Positions 1 to 7,667 of a stretch of DNA of 64,000 nt are shown piece by piece. The notes beneath the pieces are model-generated. The model had not been told where the DNA came from. It worked only from the letters and a program-made list of their open reading frames with translations, and ran no database searches. Origin of the DNA: Citrobacter sp. R56 (lineage in GTDB: Bacteria; Pseudomonadota; Gammaproteobacteria; Enterobacterales; Enterobacteriaceae); assembly GCF_016811995.1 (NCBI RefSeq), contig NZ_CP069159.1, positions 3,596,001 through 3,660,000 of the forward strand, given 5' to 3'. Both the position numbers and the translations under genes were made by a program. Positions within the stretch are counted from its first letter, which is position 1. Every line of letters begins with the position of its first letter.

Positions 1-2
1 TG

Positions 3-593
3 GCGCTGGCGACATTACAGCGCTGGTATCAGCGCGCTGAAATCCTGAACAAAGAGACGGACAATTTTGATTTCTTCAGTCTGCCGTTGCACAAAGACAT
101 CTATCTGTCAGGGTTGCTGCTGTGCCTCCTGGAACCCAATCTGGTCAAATTTCTCTCCCGAAATCTGCAACTTAACAACCTGAACAGCGAGTTTCTCCAG
201 CACAGTCTGGAGGAACACCGGCTCATCGCCGGTCGCGAGGCATTACCCACAGAACCGTCCGGACAGTTGACGCCGGACGAGCTGGCCACCCAGATTACCG
301 ATAAGCTCACCCCGTTGCTCAGCGCGCTGGGGAAATCGACGGTTCAACGTAAGCAGCGTGATGCGTTGCAAGCCTGCGTCGATATGCTGACGCAGCAGTT
401 GCAGGAACAGAACGGACTTTTACAACAGCAGGCACACCTCCTCAACAAACTGACGCATGTGGGTGGGCAGGTTCAGTCAGCCCCGGCAGCGGGTAATCCC
501 CCGGCTCCCCAGGTTTCCGGAGAGGTCCAGCGACATGATCTTTCGGAAACGGCAGCCAAAGTGCGCAAAGTCAGGGCAAAAGGCATCTTCTAA
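3..593 (+). CDS. C-terminal part of an unrecognised protein (5' end outside window)
   Basis: The reading frame is open from the first bases of the window to a TAA at 591-593, so the gene starts to the left; the internal TTG at 87 is not a convincing start. About 196 residues are visible. The first ~100 are helical and Leu-rich with no clear membrane segment. Roughly residues 120-160 are Gln/Leu-rich and look like a coiled coil (repeated QQLQEQ/LLQQQ pattern). A Pro/Ala-rich linker and a basic tail (KVRKVRAK) follow. I do not recognise the family. It lies on the same strand as the downstream fliO, 128 bp away, so it may belong to the flagellar locus, but position is the only evidence for that. 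Confidence 0.6.
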   Translation, partial: ALATLQRWYQRAEILNKETDNFDFFSLPLHKDIYLSGLLLCLLEPNLVKFLSRNLQLNNLNSEFLQHSLEEHRLIAGREALPTEPSGQLTPDELATQITDKLTPLLSALGKSTVQRKQRDALQACVDMLTQQLQEQNGLLQQQAHLLNKLTHVGGQVQSAPAAGNPPAPQVSGEVQRHDLSETAAKVRKVRAKGIF

Positions 594-658
594 GCCCCGT
601 CGATGATAAGCATTTCTGGTAAGCGCGTCTGATGCCAAATCTCATCAACAGCGTCGCG

Positions 659-689
659 GGCAAACATCGTGTGATTCACGATGTTTGCC
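659..689. repeat. 13-bp perfect inverted repeat upstream of fliO
   Basis: The arms GGCAAACATCGTG (659-671) and CACGATGTTTGCC (677-689) are separated by 5 nt. No T-run follows on either strand, so this may be a weak terminator of the upstream gene or an operator for fliO, whose start is 33 bp downstream. Confidence 0.6.
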
Positions 690-721
690 ATATTCACTCT
701 ATTTTGATCCGGAGTTCCATC

Positions 722-1108
722 ATGTCTCTTCGCTGTCTGTTTCTGCTTCTGTTACCACTGCCCGCGCTGGCGGCACCACTGAATCAGGATATTAGCGCCT
801 TCAAGCCGTGGTTTATTACCTGCCTGGCCGTTCTGCTGATCGGTGCCGTGGTATTTCTGCTGGCGAGGAAGAGAGGGCGCGCAAACTGGCGAAGCGGAGG
901 AGAGATGCGAGTCCAGTCGGTACTTTCATTGGGCATGAAAGAGAAACTGGTGCTGGTACAGGTGGAAGACCAACGTTTACTGCTGGGAATCACCCAACAG
1001 CAGATCACCCTAATCAGCAACCTGACCCGGGAAAATCCTCAGCCGCCGCCTGCGGAGTTTGCGCAAGTCTTTGAAACCCTCGGCGCATCCGACAGCGATA
1101 AAAAATAG
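722..1108 (+). CDS. fliO: Flagellar biosynthesis protein FliO (export gate assembly factor)
   Basis: 128-residue protein. An N-terminal signal-like segment (ends PALAAP, about residue 17) is followed by a membrane helix (about residues 28-46) and a cytoplasmic domain with the FliO pattern: MRVQSVLSLG, KEKLVLVQVEDQ, LLLGIT, ITLISNL. FliO is an accessory factor that helps FliP assemble into the flagellar export gate. The start at 722 is chosen because CGGAG lies 8 nt upstream and the signal peptide begins there; the longer reading from 632 adds 30 unrelated residues. It is encoded on the strand opposite the fliMNPQR-flhBA operon, so the usual fliN-fliO-fliP order is broken. It converges with the transglycosylase gene, leaving an 11-bp gap. 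Identification rests on family pattern. Confidence 0.8.
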   Translation: MSLRCLFLLLLPLPALAAPLNQDISAFKPWFITCLAVLLIGAVVFLLARKRGRANWRSGGEMRVQSVLSLGMKEKLVLVQVEDQRLLLGITQQQITLISNLTRENPQPPPAEFAQVFETLGASDSDKK

Positions 1109-1119
1109 TCCTGGACGGC

Positions 1120-2304
1120 TCAGGGCGACGTCGTCTGCGGTGTGACGGGATTCTCCGTCTTCACCCGATTCCACTGACTCAGTGGCTCAATGCTGGAACG
1201 CCAACCGAGAGACGTTGTCTGCGGCAACGCCGTTTTCTTCGCCCCCTCATCCTGGGTGCTCTTTTTGTCGTTCGCCGGACGCGCTGAATAGAGATCCACC
1301 GCCCCTGGCGTTCTCTGCCACAGCCCAACACCCCATCCCAGGGATTCCAGATCCTTGTCGGGGAGCGCTCGCCGCTTTGCAATCTGGGGAGGTGCTTTCT
1401 CTTGCGGCTGGGGGAGATTGTCACTGCGAGTCCCCAGCACCTGACGCGCCCGTACACCCCATCCCGCTGGTAGCAACAAGGCAACGCGGCTGCCCCGGGG
1501 CGCTACCGCGTTTTCCAGCCCCGCATTGTAAAAACCCAACTCTTCCGTGCTGCGCCCGAGTTTTCTGGCCAGCCAGGCCAGACTGATGCCGTCTTCAACA
1601 TGCAGAGCGACCAGACGGGACGCCTCGGGTACTGCAGGTAACTGAAGATGACCGGTCCGGTATAAGCGCACCAACGCCAGTAACCTGGGCACATATTGTC
1701 TGGTCTCGTCTGGCAAAGAGAGGGACCAAAAATCGGTCTGTCTGCCCTTCGCTTTGTTTTGCTCGATAGCATTCTGAACCGTCCCTTCCCCGGCATTGTA
1801 TGCAGCCAGTGCCAGTAACCAGTCACGTCCGAACAAGCTATACAGATAACTCAGATAATTGAGCGCTCCACGGGTGGAGGAGATCAAATCCTTGCGCCCG
1901 TCGTACCAGTCATAGCGGATCACACCATACTGCTTCGCCGTTTTGGGCATCAACTGCCAGGGGCCGACCGCCCCCGCAGGCGATTCGGCATACGGGTCGT
2001 AGCCGCTCTCGACAAGCGGCACAAACAGCAGTTCCAGCGGCAATTTGCGCCGCTGGAGTTGGGTGACGATGAAGCGGATGGACGGGCCTGATCGCGTCAT
2101 CAGCCCCTGGATCCTGACCGCTTCTTTGCGATAAAGACCCTCATATAACGCCACGTTCGGGTGACGCGACTGCCAGTTCATCGCCGCCCCTTCCCCTTTT
2201 CGGGGAGTGACTTCCTGCGACATGAGCGGGACTGACAGGGTCAACAGCCCCCCGGCCAGCATCGCTTTAACCCAGGATCCCTTTGACTTCAATGTGGAGT
2301 TCAT
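1120..2304 (-). CDS. MltD-like lytic transglycosylase attached to the flagellar operon
   Basis: 394 residues. A signal peptide (basic KSKGSWVK, then a hydrophobic stretch to about residue 30) precedes an SLT/MltD-type catalytic domain: PLVESGYDPYAESPAGAVGPWQ holds the catalytic Glu, and AAYNAGEGTV and ETRQYVPRLLAL are typical of the family. A degenerate LysM-like segment follows (about residues 230-280, LAWLARKLGRSTEEL), then a Pro/Lys-rich tail. It would cleave glycan strands in the periplasm. The start at 2304 has GAGG 9 nt upstream and lies 38 nt inside the end of flhA; a Met at 2262, just past the flhA stop, would split the signal peptide. Being last in the export operon suggests it opens the wall for this flagellum, a job done by FlgJ in the primary system (inference). 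The housekeeping mltD is at 57.3 kb. Confidence 0.8.
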   Translation of the reverse strand: MNSTLKSKGSWVKAMLAGGLLTLSVPLMSQEVTPRKGEGAAMNWQSRHPNVALYEGLYRKEAVRIQGLMTRSGPSIRFIVTQLQRRKLPLELLFVPLVESGYDPYAESPAGAVGPWQLMPKTAKQYGVIRYDWYDGRKDLISSTRGALNYLSYLYSLFGRDWLLALAAYNAGEGTVQNAIEQNKAKGRQTDFWSLSLPDETRQYVPRLLALVRLYRTGHLQLPAVPEASRLVALHVEDGISLAWLARKLGRSTEELGFYNAGLENAVAPRGSRVALLLPAGWGVRARQVLGTRSDNLPQPQEKAPPQIAKRRALPDKDLESLGWGVGLWQRTPGAVDLYSARPANDKKSTQDEGAKKTALPQTTSLGWRSSIEPLSQWNRVKTENPVTPQTTSP

Positions 2305-4357
2305 CGGGAACCTCGTTAAATGACAGAACGTGCAGCCCTTTGGCAAAGGTGCGGGCATAACGGGCGAGCAGAGGACGTAATTGTGGTAGCACCAGCAAGA
2401 TCGGCGACCACCCCTGCAACGACATCTGCTCCTTCACACTGGGCATACGGTTTTGCAACTGCGCCAGTAACTGAGGCTCGATAGGGAAGCTGTCAGCCGG
2501 TACACCGCCGTTGCGTTGCGCCTGCGTCGCGGCATTGAGCAGAATGTTCTCCAGCTCGTCAGAAAGGGTGAAGACTTGCACCGTCGTCGTCGTCCCGATC
2601 AACCCGTGCAGGATCGTGTGGCGCAGGGCGCAGCGAACTTCCGCCGCCAGTAACATCGGATCTTTGGTGATTTCGGCCCCATCCACCATGCTCTGGGCGA
2701 TCGTCCGCACGTCCATCAGGGAAACCTGATCGGTCAATAAATTGCGGTAGACCTTCAACTGCTGGTTTGCCGTCAACTTAGCGGTAAGATCCTCGGCCAG
2801 TTTGGGGGCCATCTGGCTGAGTCTCTGCTGGAGATGGTGCACATCGTCAAGCTGCAACAGGACGCCGATATTGCTGCGGATGATCTTACTGATGTGAGTG
2901 CCAATGATGGTCGCAACATCGACAACGGAATAACCTAAGTTGAGCGCTCTGGCTTTGTCAGCAGGCTGGATCCAGACCGCATCCATGCCATAAACCGGCT
3001 CCTTGGCCAGATAGCCAGGGATCTCCCCCAGCAACTCCCCCGAGTTGATCGCCAGCAGTCTGTCCAGCATGACGTCCGCCACGGCGACCTTGACCCCGTT
3101 AAGGTAGATGGCGTACTGGTTTGGTTTAAGCCCCATGTTGTCCCTGACCCGGACTTCGGGGAGCAGAAAACCGGCTTGTTCGGAAAGCGTCTGGCGCACG
3201 CCGCGCAGGCGTTGCAGTAATTCAGCCCCCTTATCCCTGTCGACGAGGTAGATCAGTTGATACCCCAACTCCAGCCTGAGCAGATCGGTATACGGGATGT
3301 CCCCCCACCCCAGCTCATTCTCGATGGGGCGGGTAAAACGCTCCATCTGATCCTGATCGGCAGGTGCGACTTTTTCTGCTTTTTGTTTTCGGCTGCGCCA
3401 GGCGGCATAACCCAGGATACCGGCAAACAGCAGGAAGACCAGGGTCGGCATTCCCGGCACCAGCCCCATCACCAGCATAACGGCGGCGGCGGTCATGATC
3501 ACCGCTGGAGAAGCCAGCAACTGCTCACCGAACTGGACGGTGATATCTTCGTCAGAATCGGAGACGCGGGTGACCACGATAGCCGCAGACACAGCCAGCA
3601 TCAGCGAAGGAATCTGCGCCACCAGACCGTCACCGATGGAGAGCAGGCTATAGACGCCCATAGCCTCAGAGAAGCTGAGCCCATGCTGAAAGACCCCGAT
3701 GGCAACCCCACCGAAGAGGTTGATAAACAGGATCAGAAGACCGGCGATCGCATCCCCTTTAACAAACTTGGAGGCACCGTCCATCGAGCCATAGAAGTCG
3801 GCTTCCCTGGCAATCTCGTCCCGTCGCTCCTTGGCCTGGCGCTGATCGATCATTCCGGCATTCAGGTCGGCATCGATAGCCATCTGCTTACCGGGTAACG
3901 CGTCGAGGGTGAAGCGGGCAGCGACTTCCGAGATGCGCTCACTACCCTTGGTGATGACAATAAAGTTAATGATCATCAGGATGAAGAACACCACCATCCC
4001 CACCACATAGTTGCCGCCAATCACCACCTTACCGAACGACTCGACGACCTTACCGGCGGCATCGGGAGACTCATGACCAAACTGCAGCACCACGCGGGTT
4101 GACGCTACGTTCAGACACAGACGTAGCAACGTGGCAATCAGCAGTACGGTCGGGAAGATCGAGAAATCAAGTGGCCGCCGGACAGACAGAGCGACCAGCA
4201 GCACGATGATGGAGAGCACGATGTTGAAGGTGAAAAAACCATCCAGCAAAAACGCAGGCAATGGCAGCACGATCATCGCCAGGAGCGACAGGATAAGCAA
4301 AGGTATCGCAATAAAACTGCGCGATGTACCGGAAAAAAGAGTGGTCAAACGTTTCAC
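2267..4357 (-). CDS. flhA: Flagellar export gate protein FlhA (supernumerary system)
   Basis: 696 residues, the usual FlhA/SctV length. The first ~310 residues carry about eight membrane helices, and the rest is a cytoplasmic ring domain. The family's FHIPEP-like loop is represented by AALMDALPGK-type sequence at ARFTLDALPGKQMAIDADLNAG (about residues 150-170), and GDAIAGLLI and GDGLVAQIPSL are conserved. FlhA is the proton-driven gate of the flagellar type III apparatus and docks substrates and chaperones. The start is GTG (CACGGG on the plus strand) with no strong ribosome site, 10 nt after the flhB stop, consistent with translational coupling. It overlaps the transglycosylase start by 38 nt. 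Confidence 0.93.
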   Translation of the reverse strand: MKRLTTLFSGTSRSFIAIPLLILSLLAMIVLPLPAFLLDGFFTFNIVLSIIVLLVALSVRRPLDFSIFPTVLLIATLLRLCLNVASTRVVLQFGHESPDAAGKVVESFGKVVIGGNYVVGMVVFFILMIINFIVITKGSERISEVAARFTLDALPGKQMAIDADLNAGMIDQRQAKERRDEIAREADFYGSMDGASKFVKGDAIAGLLILFINLFGGVAIGVFQHGLSFSEAMGVYSLLSIGDGLVAQIPSLMLAVSAAIVVTRVSDSDEDITVQFGEQLLASPAVIMTAAAVMLVMGLVPGMPTLVFLLFAGILGYAAWRSRKQKAEKVAPADQDQMERFTRPIENELGWGDIPYTDLLRLELGYQLIYLVDRDKGAELLQRLRGVRQTLSEQAGFLLPEVRVRDNMGLKPNQYAIYLNGVKVAVADVMLDRLLAINSGELLGEIPGYLAKEPVYGMDAVWIQPADKARALNLGYSVVDVATIIGTHISKIIRSNIGVLLQLDDVHHLQQRLSQMAPKLAEDLTAKLTANQQLKVYRNLLTDQVSLMDVRTIAQSMVDGAEITKDPMLLAAEVRCALRHTILHGLIGTTTTVQVFTLSDELENILLNAATQAQRNGGVPADSFPIEPQLLAQLQNRMPSVKEQMSLQGWSPILLVLPQLRPLLARYARTFAKGLHVLSFNEVPDELHIEVKGILG

Positions 4358-4367
4358 GGGGTCACCA

Positions 4368-5483
4368 TCAATATCTTAATGAGTCTGGGATCTCGACTGA
4401 CGAGAGTGGCGCTGGCTGGTCGCCCTTGCCCTGACGAAAGGCCTTCAGACGCAGCACATGGTGCAGCAATTGCGCCATGATGACGTACAGGCCGGGGGGG
4501 ATCTGTTGGTTCACACGGGTCGTGTGATAGACGGAACGGGCCAGAGCGGGGATCTCCAGAACCTCCACGCCCAATGACTGCGCCAGAGATCGCATCTGCA
4601 GCGCCATATAGTCTTCCCCCTTGGCAATCACAAAGGGAGCATCGCAGCGCGCCGGATCGTATTTGATAGCAACCGCATAGTGAGTCGGGTTCATCAGCAG
4701 CAGATCGGCGTCCGGTAAGGTACGACGCATTGAACGCATCGCCATCGACATCTGAATCCGCCGGATACGCCCTTTTATTTCCGGGTTACCTTGCAGATTT
4801 TTGTGCTCCTCTTTCAGCTCCTGTTTGCTCATCCGAAGCCCGCGCAGATGGTTCCATTGCTGGTAAGGAGCATCAAGAATACCGATCGCCAACATCGCCA
4901 GCGCCATATAAAAAATGCCATCGACCAGAATGGCCATTCCCATTCTGACGGAATCCTTCAACCCGATATAATAGAGGGCGGCAATGGTGTCTGATTCGGT
5001 CCTGACGTACAGCAGAATGGTGGCGGAAATCACGACGATTTTCAGTACCGACTTGGTAAATTCAGCCAACGACTGCATGCCAAAGATCCGTTTAAATCCC
5101 TTCATTGGACTTACCCTGGAGAATTGGGGAAGCAGGGGTTCCAGGGAAAAATTCCATCCGCCCATCACGATGTGCGCCAGTACGCCGACGGCAATAATGA
5201 GTCCCGCCAGGGGTAATAACGCCAGCAGTGTCTCAATGAGACTCTGACCCAGGTGGCTGAGCATCTGAGCGGGATCGTGAACCTCCTCATGGGTCAGGGA
5301 CAAATTAAACGTCAGTATCTGACTCAACGCGTTACCCAACCGGGCAAAAAGCGGCAGCGCCAGAGATGCGATGACGACCAGGATGATCGCCATGCCCAAA
5401 TCTTTGGAGCGTGGAATTTGCCCCTTGTCGCGCGCTTTGCCAAGCCGGTGCGACGAGGGCTTCTCAGTTTTTTCCGAACTCAT
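4368..5483 (-). CDS. flhB: Flagellar export switch protein FlhB
   Basis: 371 residues, close to the usual length. The N-terminus KTEKPSSHRLGKARDKGQIP is the family signature, followed by four membrane helices and a cytoplasmic domain with the self-cleavage motif NPTH (LLMNPTHYAVAIKYD, about residue 265). FlhB switches export from rod/hook to filament substrates after autocleavage between N and P. The start at 5483 overlaps the fliR stop as ATGA, and the ribosome site GGGAGGG lies just upstream inside fliR. A longer upstream reading lies wholly inside fliR and is rejected. The intact NPTH motif argues for a functional switch. Confidence 0.93.
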   Translation of the reverse strand: MSSEKTEKPSSHRLGKARDKGQIPRSKDLGMAIILVVIASLALPLFARLGNALSQILTFNLSLTHEEVHDPAQMLSHLGQSLIETLLALLPLAGLIIAVGVLAHIVMGGWNFSLEPLLPQFSRVSPMKGFKRIFGMQSLAEFTKSVLKIVVISATILLYVRTESDTIAALYYIGLKDSVRMGMAILVDGIFYMALAMLAIGILDAPYQQWNHLRGLRMSKQELKEEHKNLQGNPEIKGRIRRIQMSMAMRSMRRTLPDADLLLMNPTHYAVAIKYDPARCDAPFVIAKGEDYMALQMRSLAQSLGVEVLEIPALARSVYHTTRVNQQIPPGLYVIMAQLLHHVLRLKAFRQGKGDQPAPLSSVEIPDSLRY

Positions 5484-6259
5484 CCCTCCCCCCCGTAATA
5501 GCCGCGCACGCTGAGGAATATGCTGTGCGCCAGATCGGAAAATCGATCCGGTAATCCACTGATAATTAACAAAATACAAAATAACCCGCATAACAGGGCC
5601 ATAGGAAAACCCAGGACAAAGATATTGAGGGACGGAGCGACCCTTGAGAGCACCCCAAAGGTGAAGTTGACCAGATACATCGCCACCATCGCCGGCAACG
5701 ACAACATCAGTGCGGCCGCCAGCAGCCAGGAAAACAGCTGGATCACGCTGGAAGAATCCACGTTGAACGGACCAGAACCTACCGTCCAGACCCTGAAACT
5801 CTCAACCAGCACCTCCAGCATCACCAGGTGACCATTCATACTGGCGTAGAGCAACAATCCCATATTGCTGAAGAAACTTCCCAGCACCGGAATGGCAAGG
5901 CCATTAACGGGGTCGTTCATACGCGCCATGCTCAGGCCCATCTGCATGGAAAGCAGCTCGCCAGCCATGACCAGCACCTGAATCAGACACACCGGGAATA
6001 GCGCCATCATGGCCCCGAGAAAGATCTGCTCCAGGCTCAGCAAAACGGCATTCAACGACAGGGGATCGACAGCAGGCATGGCGGGCAGCAAGGGCGCCGC
6101 CAGTACGGCGATCAGAAACGCCAGCAAGACGCGAACCTGGATGGGGATCAGCGGGTATCCCAGCAACGGCAGGACGGCAAAGGCGCTGCCAATCCGTAAG
6201 AATGGCCACCAGACACGCCCCCATGCCTGCAATAATTCCGCAGCAGATATCTCAAGCAT
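5480..6259 (-). CDS. fliR: Flagellar export gate protein FliR
   Basis: 259 residues with about six hydrophobic helices, typical of FliR/SctT. Family landmarks are the N-terminal R(I/V)GSAFAVLPLLG, GLSMARMNDP (about residue 110) and the hydrophobic C-terminus. It forms the core export channel with FliP and FliQ. The start at 6259 (MLEISAAELL) is 2 nt after the fliQ stop; a longer reading from 6331 adds sequence overlapping fliQ and is rejected. Its end overlaps flhB (ATGA). It is part of a tightly packed seven-gene export operon. Confidence 0.92.
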   Translation of the reverse strand: MLEISAAELLQAWGRVWWPFLRIGSAFAVLPLLGYPLIPIQVRVLLAFLIAVLAAPLLPAMPAVDPLSLNAVLLSLEQIFLGAMMALFPVCLIQVLVMAGELLSMQMGLSMARMNDPVNGLAIPVLGSFFSNMGLLLYASMNGHLVMLEVLVESFRVWTVGSGPFNVDSSSVIQLFSWLLAAALMLSLPAMVAMYLVNFTFGVLSRVAPSLNIFVLGFPMALLCGLFCILLIISGLPDRFSDLAHSIFLSVRGYYGGEG

Positions 6260-6261
6260 GG

Positions 6262-6531
6262 TCAGCGCAGGGAATAAAGAATGTACTGATTGATGCTGGA
6301 GAAGAGCTCCAGCACTTGTCTGACCATCCACTGTCCCGCAAAGACGATCATCAGCATCGTCACGACAAAGCGGGGCAGGAAACTCAGGGTCTGCTCCTGG
6401 ATTTGGGTCACTGCCTGAATAATGCTCACCAGCAACCCCACCAGCATGCCCGGCAGAACAATGATGCAGACCAGCATGATGATGGTGTAAGTCGCCTCCA
6501 CCATCATCGCCATCAGGTTATCGGGCGTCAC
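6262..6531 (-). CDS. fliQ: Flagellar export gate protein FliQ
   Basis: 89 residues with two membrane hairpin helices (about 15-38 and 52-75), the standard FliQ/SctS size and layout; LVGLLVSIIQAVTQIQEQTL is the conserved cytoplasmic loop. FliQ packs around the FliP-FliR core. The start overlaps the fliP stop as ATGA (6528-6531), indicating coupled translation. Confidence 0.92.
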   Translation of the reverse strand: MTPDNLMAMMVEATYTIIMLVCIIVLPGMLVGLLVSIIQAVTQIQEQTLSFLPRFVVTMLMIVFAGQWMVRQVLELFSSINQYILYSLR

Positions 6532-7262
6532 TGAATCCCCCCGAAGCTCATCGAGAGGGTGTTGACCACCATACTCCAGCCATCAGCCAGGACAAACACC
6601 ATCAATTTGATTGGCAAAGAGATGATGATGGGAGAAAGCATCATCATCCCCATCGACATCAGTACCGTGGCCACCACCATGTCAATGACCACAAACGGAA
6701 TGAACAGCATGAATCCTATCTGAAATGCCGTCTTCAATTCGCTCAGTACGAATGCGGGCATCAGAATAAAGAAATTGACCTCCTGCGCCGAGGTCGTACG
6801 CGACTCTCCCGCCACCCTCAGCATCAGATCCAGATCGGTCTTTCTCGTCTGCGCCAGCATAAACTTACGCAACGGTTGTTCAGCCCTGGATACCGCCTGC
6901 ATCAGCGTCATCTTGTCTTCGTCGTAGGGGACGAAAGCATTTTGATAAATATCCTGCCAGACGGGTTTCATCAGCAACAGGGTCATACTGAGCGCGATAG
7001 AGATCAGCAGACGGTTCGGGGGAGAACTCTGCAAACCTATTGCCTGGCGCAATATCCCCAAAACAATAATGATTCGGGTGAAACAGGTCATCAACAACAG
7101 CATGGAGGGAAGTAATCCCAGCACGGTCATCAACAGCAGGACCTGTAACTTGACCGAAAAGTCCTGCTGACCCTCGCCACCGGTAATGGTCAGGAGAGGG
7201 ACGTCGCTGGCAAAGGCGGATGCTGGCACCAGGGTGAACAACAGGAGAAGCGCTGTTTTCAT
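6528..7262 (-). CDS. fliP: Flagellar export gate protein FliP
   Basis: 244 residues, the usual length. It has a cleavable signal peptide (MKTALLLLFTLVPASAFA), then helices with the FliP signatures LLLMTCFTRIIIVLGILRQA, PPNRLLISIALSMT and VNFFILMPAFVLSELKTAFQIG, ending in the conserved LPIKLMVFVLADGW. It forms the pentameric core of the export gate with FliR. The start at 7262 gives a proper signal peptide; the reading from 7298 would overlap fliN and add a polar extension. FliO, its usual assembly partner, is encoded separately at 722-1108. Confidence 0.93.
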   Translation of the reverse strand: MKTALLLLFTLVPASAFASDVPLLTITGGEGQQDFSVKLQVLLLMTVLGLLPSMLLLMTCFTRIIIVLGILRQAIGLQSSPPNRLLISIALSMTLLLMKPVWQDIYQNAFVPYDEDKMTLMQAVSRAEQPLRKFMLAQTRKTDLDLMLRVAGESRTTSAQEVNFFILMPAFVLSELKTAFQIGFMLFIPFVVIDMVVATVLMSMGMMMLSPIIISLPIKLMVFVLADGWSMVVNTLSMSFGGIQ

Positions 7263-7266
7263 TACA

Positions 7267-7647
7267 TCACGCCAGCTTTGACCAGTTGATGTCATCAAAC
7301 AACTCGGTCATCCGTAATCCGTAGTGCCCCTCGACGATGACCACTTCGGCGGCACCGATCAACACCCCATTGACCTTCACATCCAGCGGCTGGTGGCTCA
7401 GCTTATTCATTTGAACGACAGCCCCTTCGGCCAGCGTCATCAACTCTTCCAGCGGGATCTCAACGCTTGCAACTTCGAGGGAAAGCGTCACCGGCAAGCG
7501 ATGGAAGAAAGATAAAGGACGCTTTTCAACGACTATCTCTTCTGGCGCACTCTCGTTGAGTACGTCACCTTCGCTGGCAAACAGATCGTCAAATCCCTCA
7601 ACATCCAATCCGGCCATATCCAGATCCATTTTCGATTCTTTAGCCAT
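7267..7647 (-). CDS. fliN: Flagellar motor switch protein FliN
   Basis: 126 residues. An acidic N-terminal tail (to about residue 40) precedes a SpoA/C-ring domain with LPVTLSLEVASVEIPLEEL and the conserved hydrophobic patch VNGVLIGAAEVVIVEGHYGLRMTEL. FliN forms the base of the C-ring and binds FliM and FliH. A strong GGAGG lies 9 nt before the ATG. It follows fliM by 20 nt and precedes fliP by 4 nt. Confidence 0.93.
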   Translation of the reverse strand: MAKESKMDLDMAGLDVEGFDDLFASEGDVLNESAPEEIVVEKRPLSFFHRLPVTLSLEVASVEIPLEELMTLAEGAVVQMNKLSHQPLDVKVNGVLIGAAEVVIVEGHYGLRMTELFDDINWSKLA

Positions 7648-7667
7648 TCAAAACCTCCAGAGGGTAT

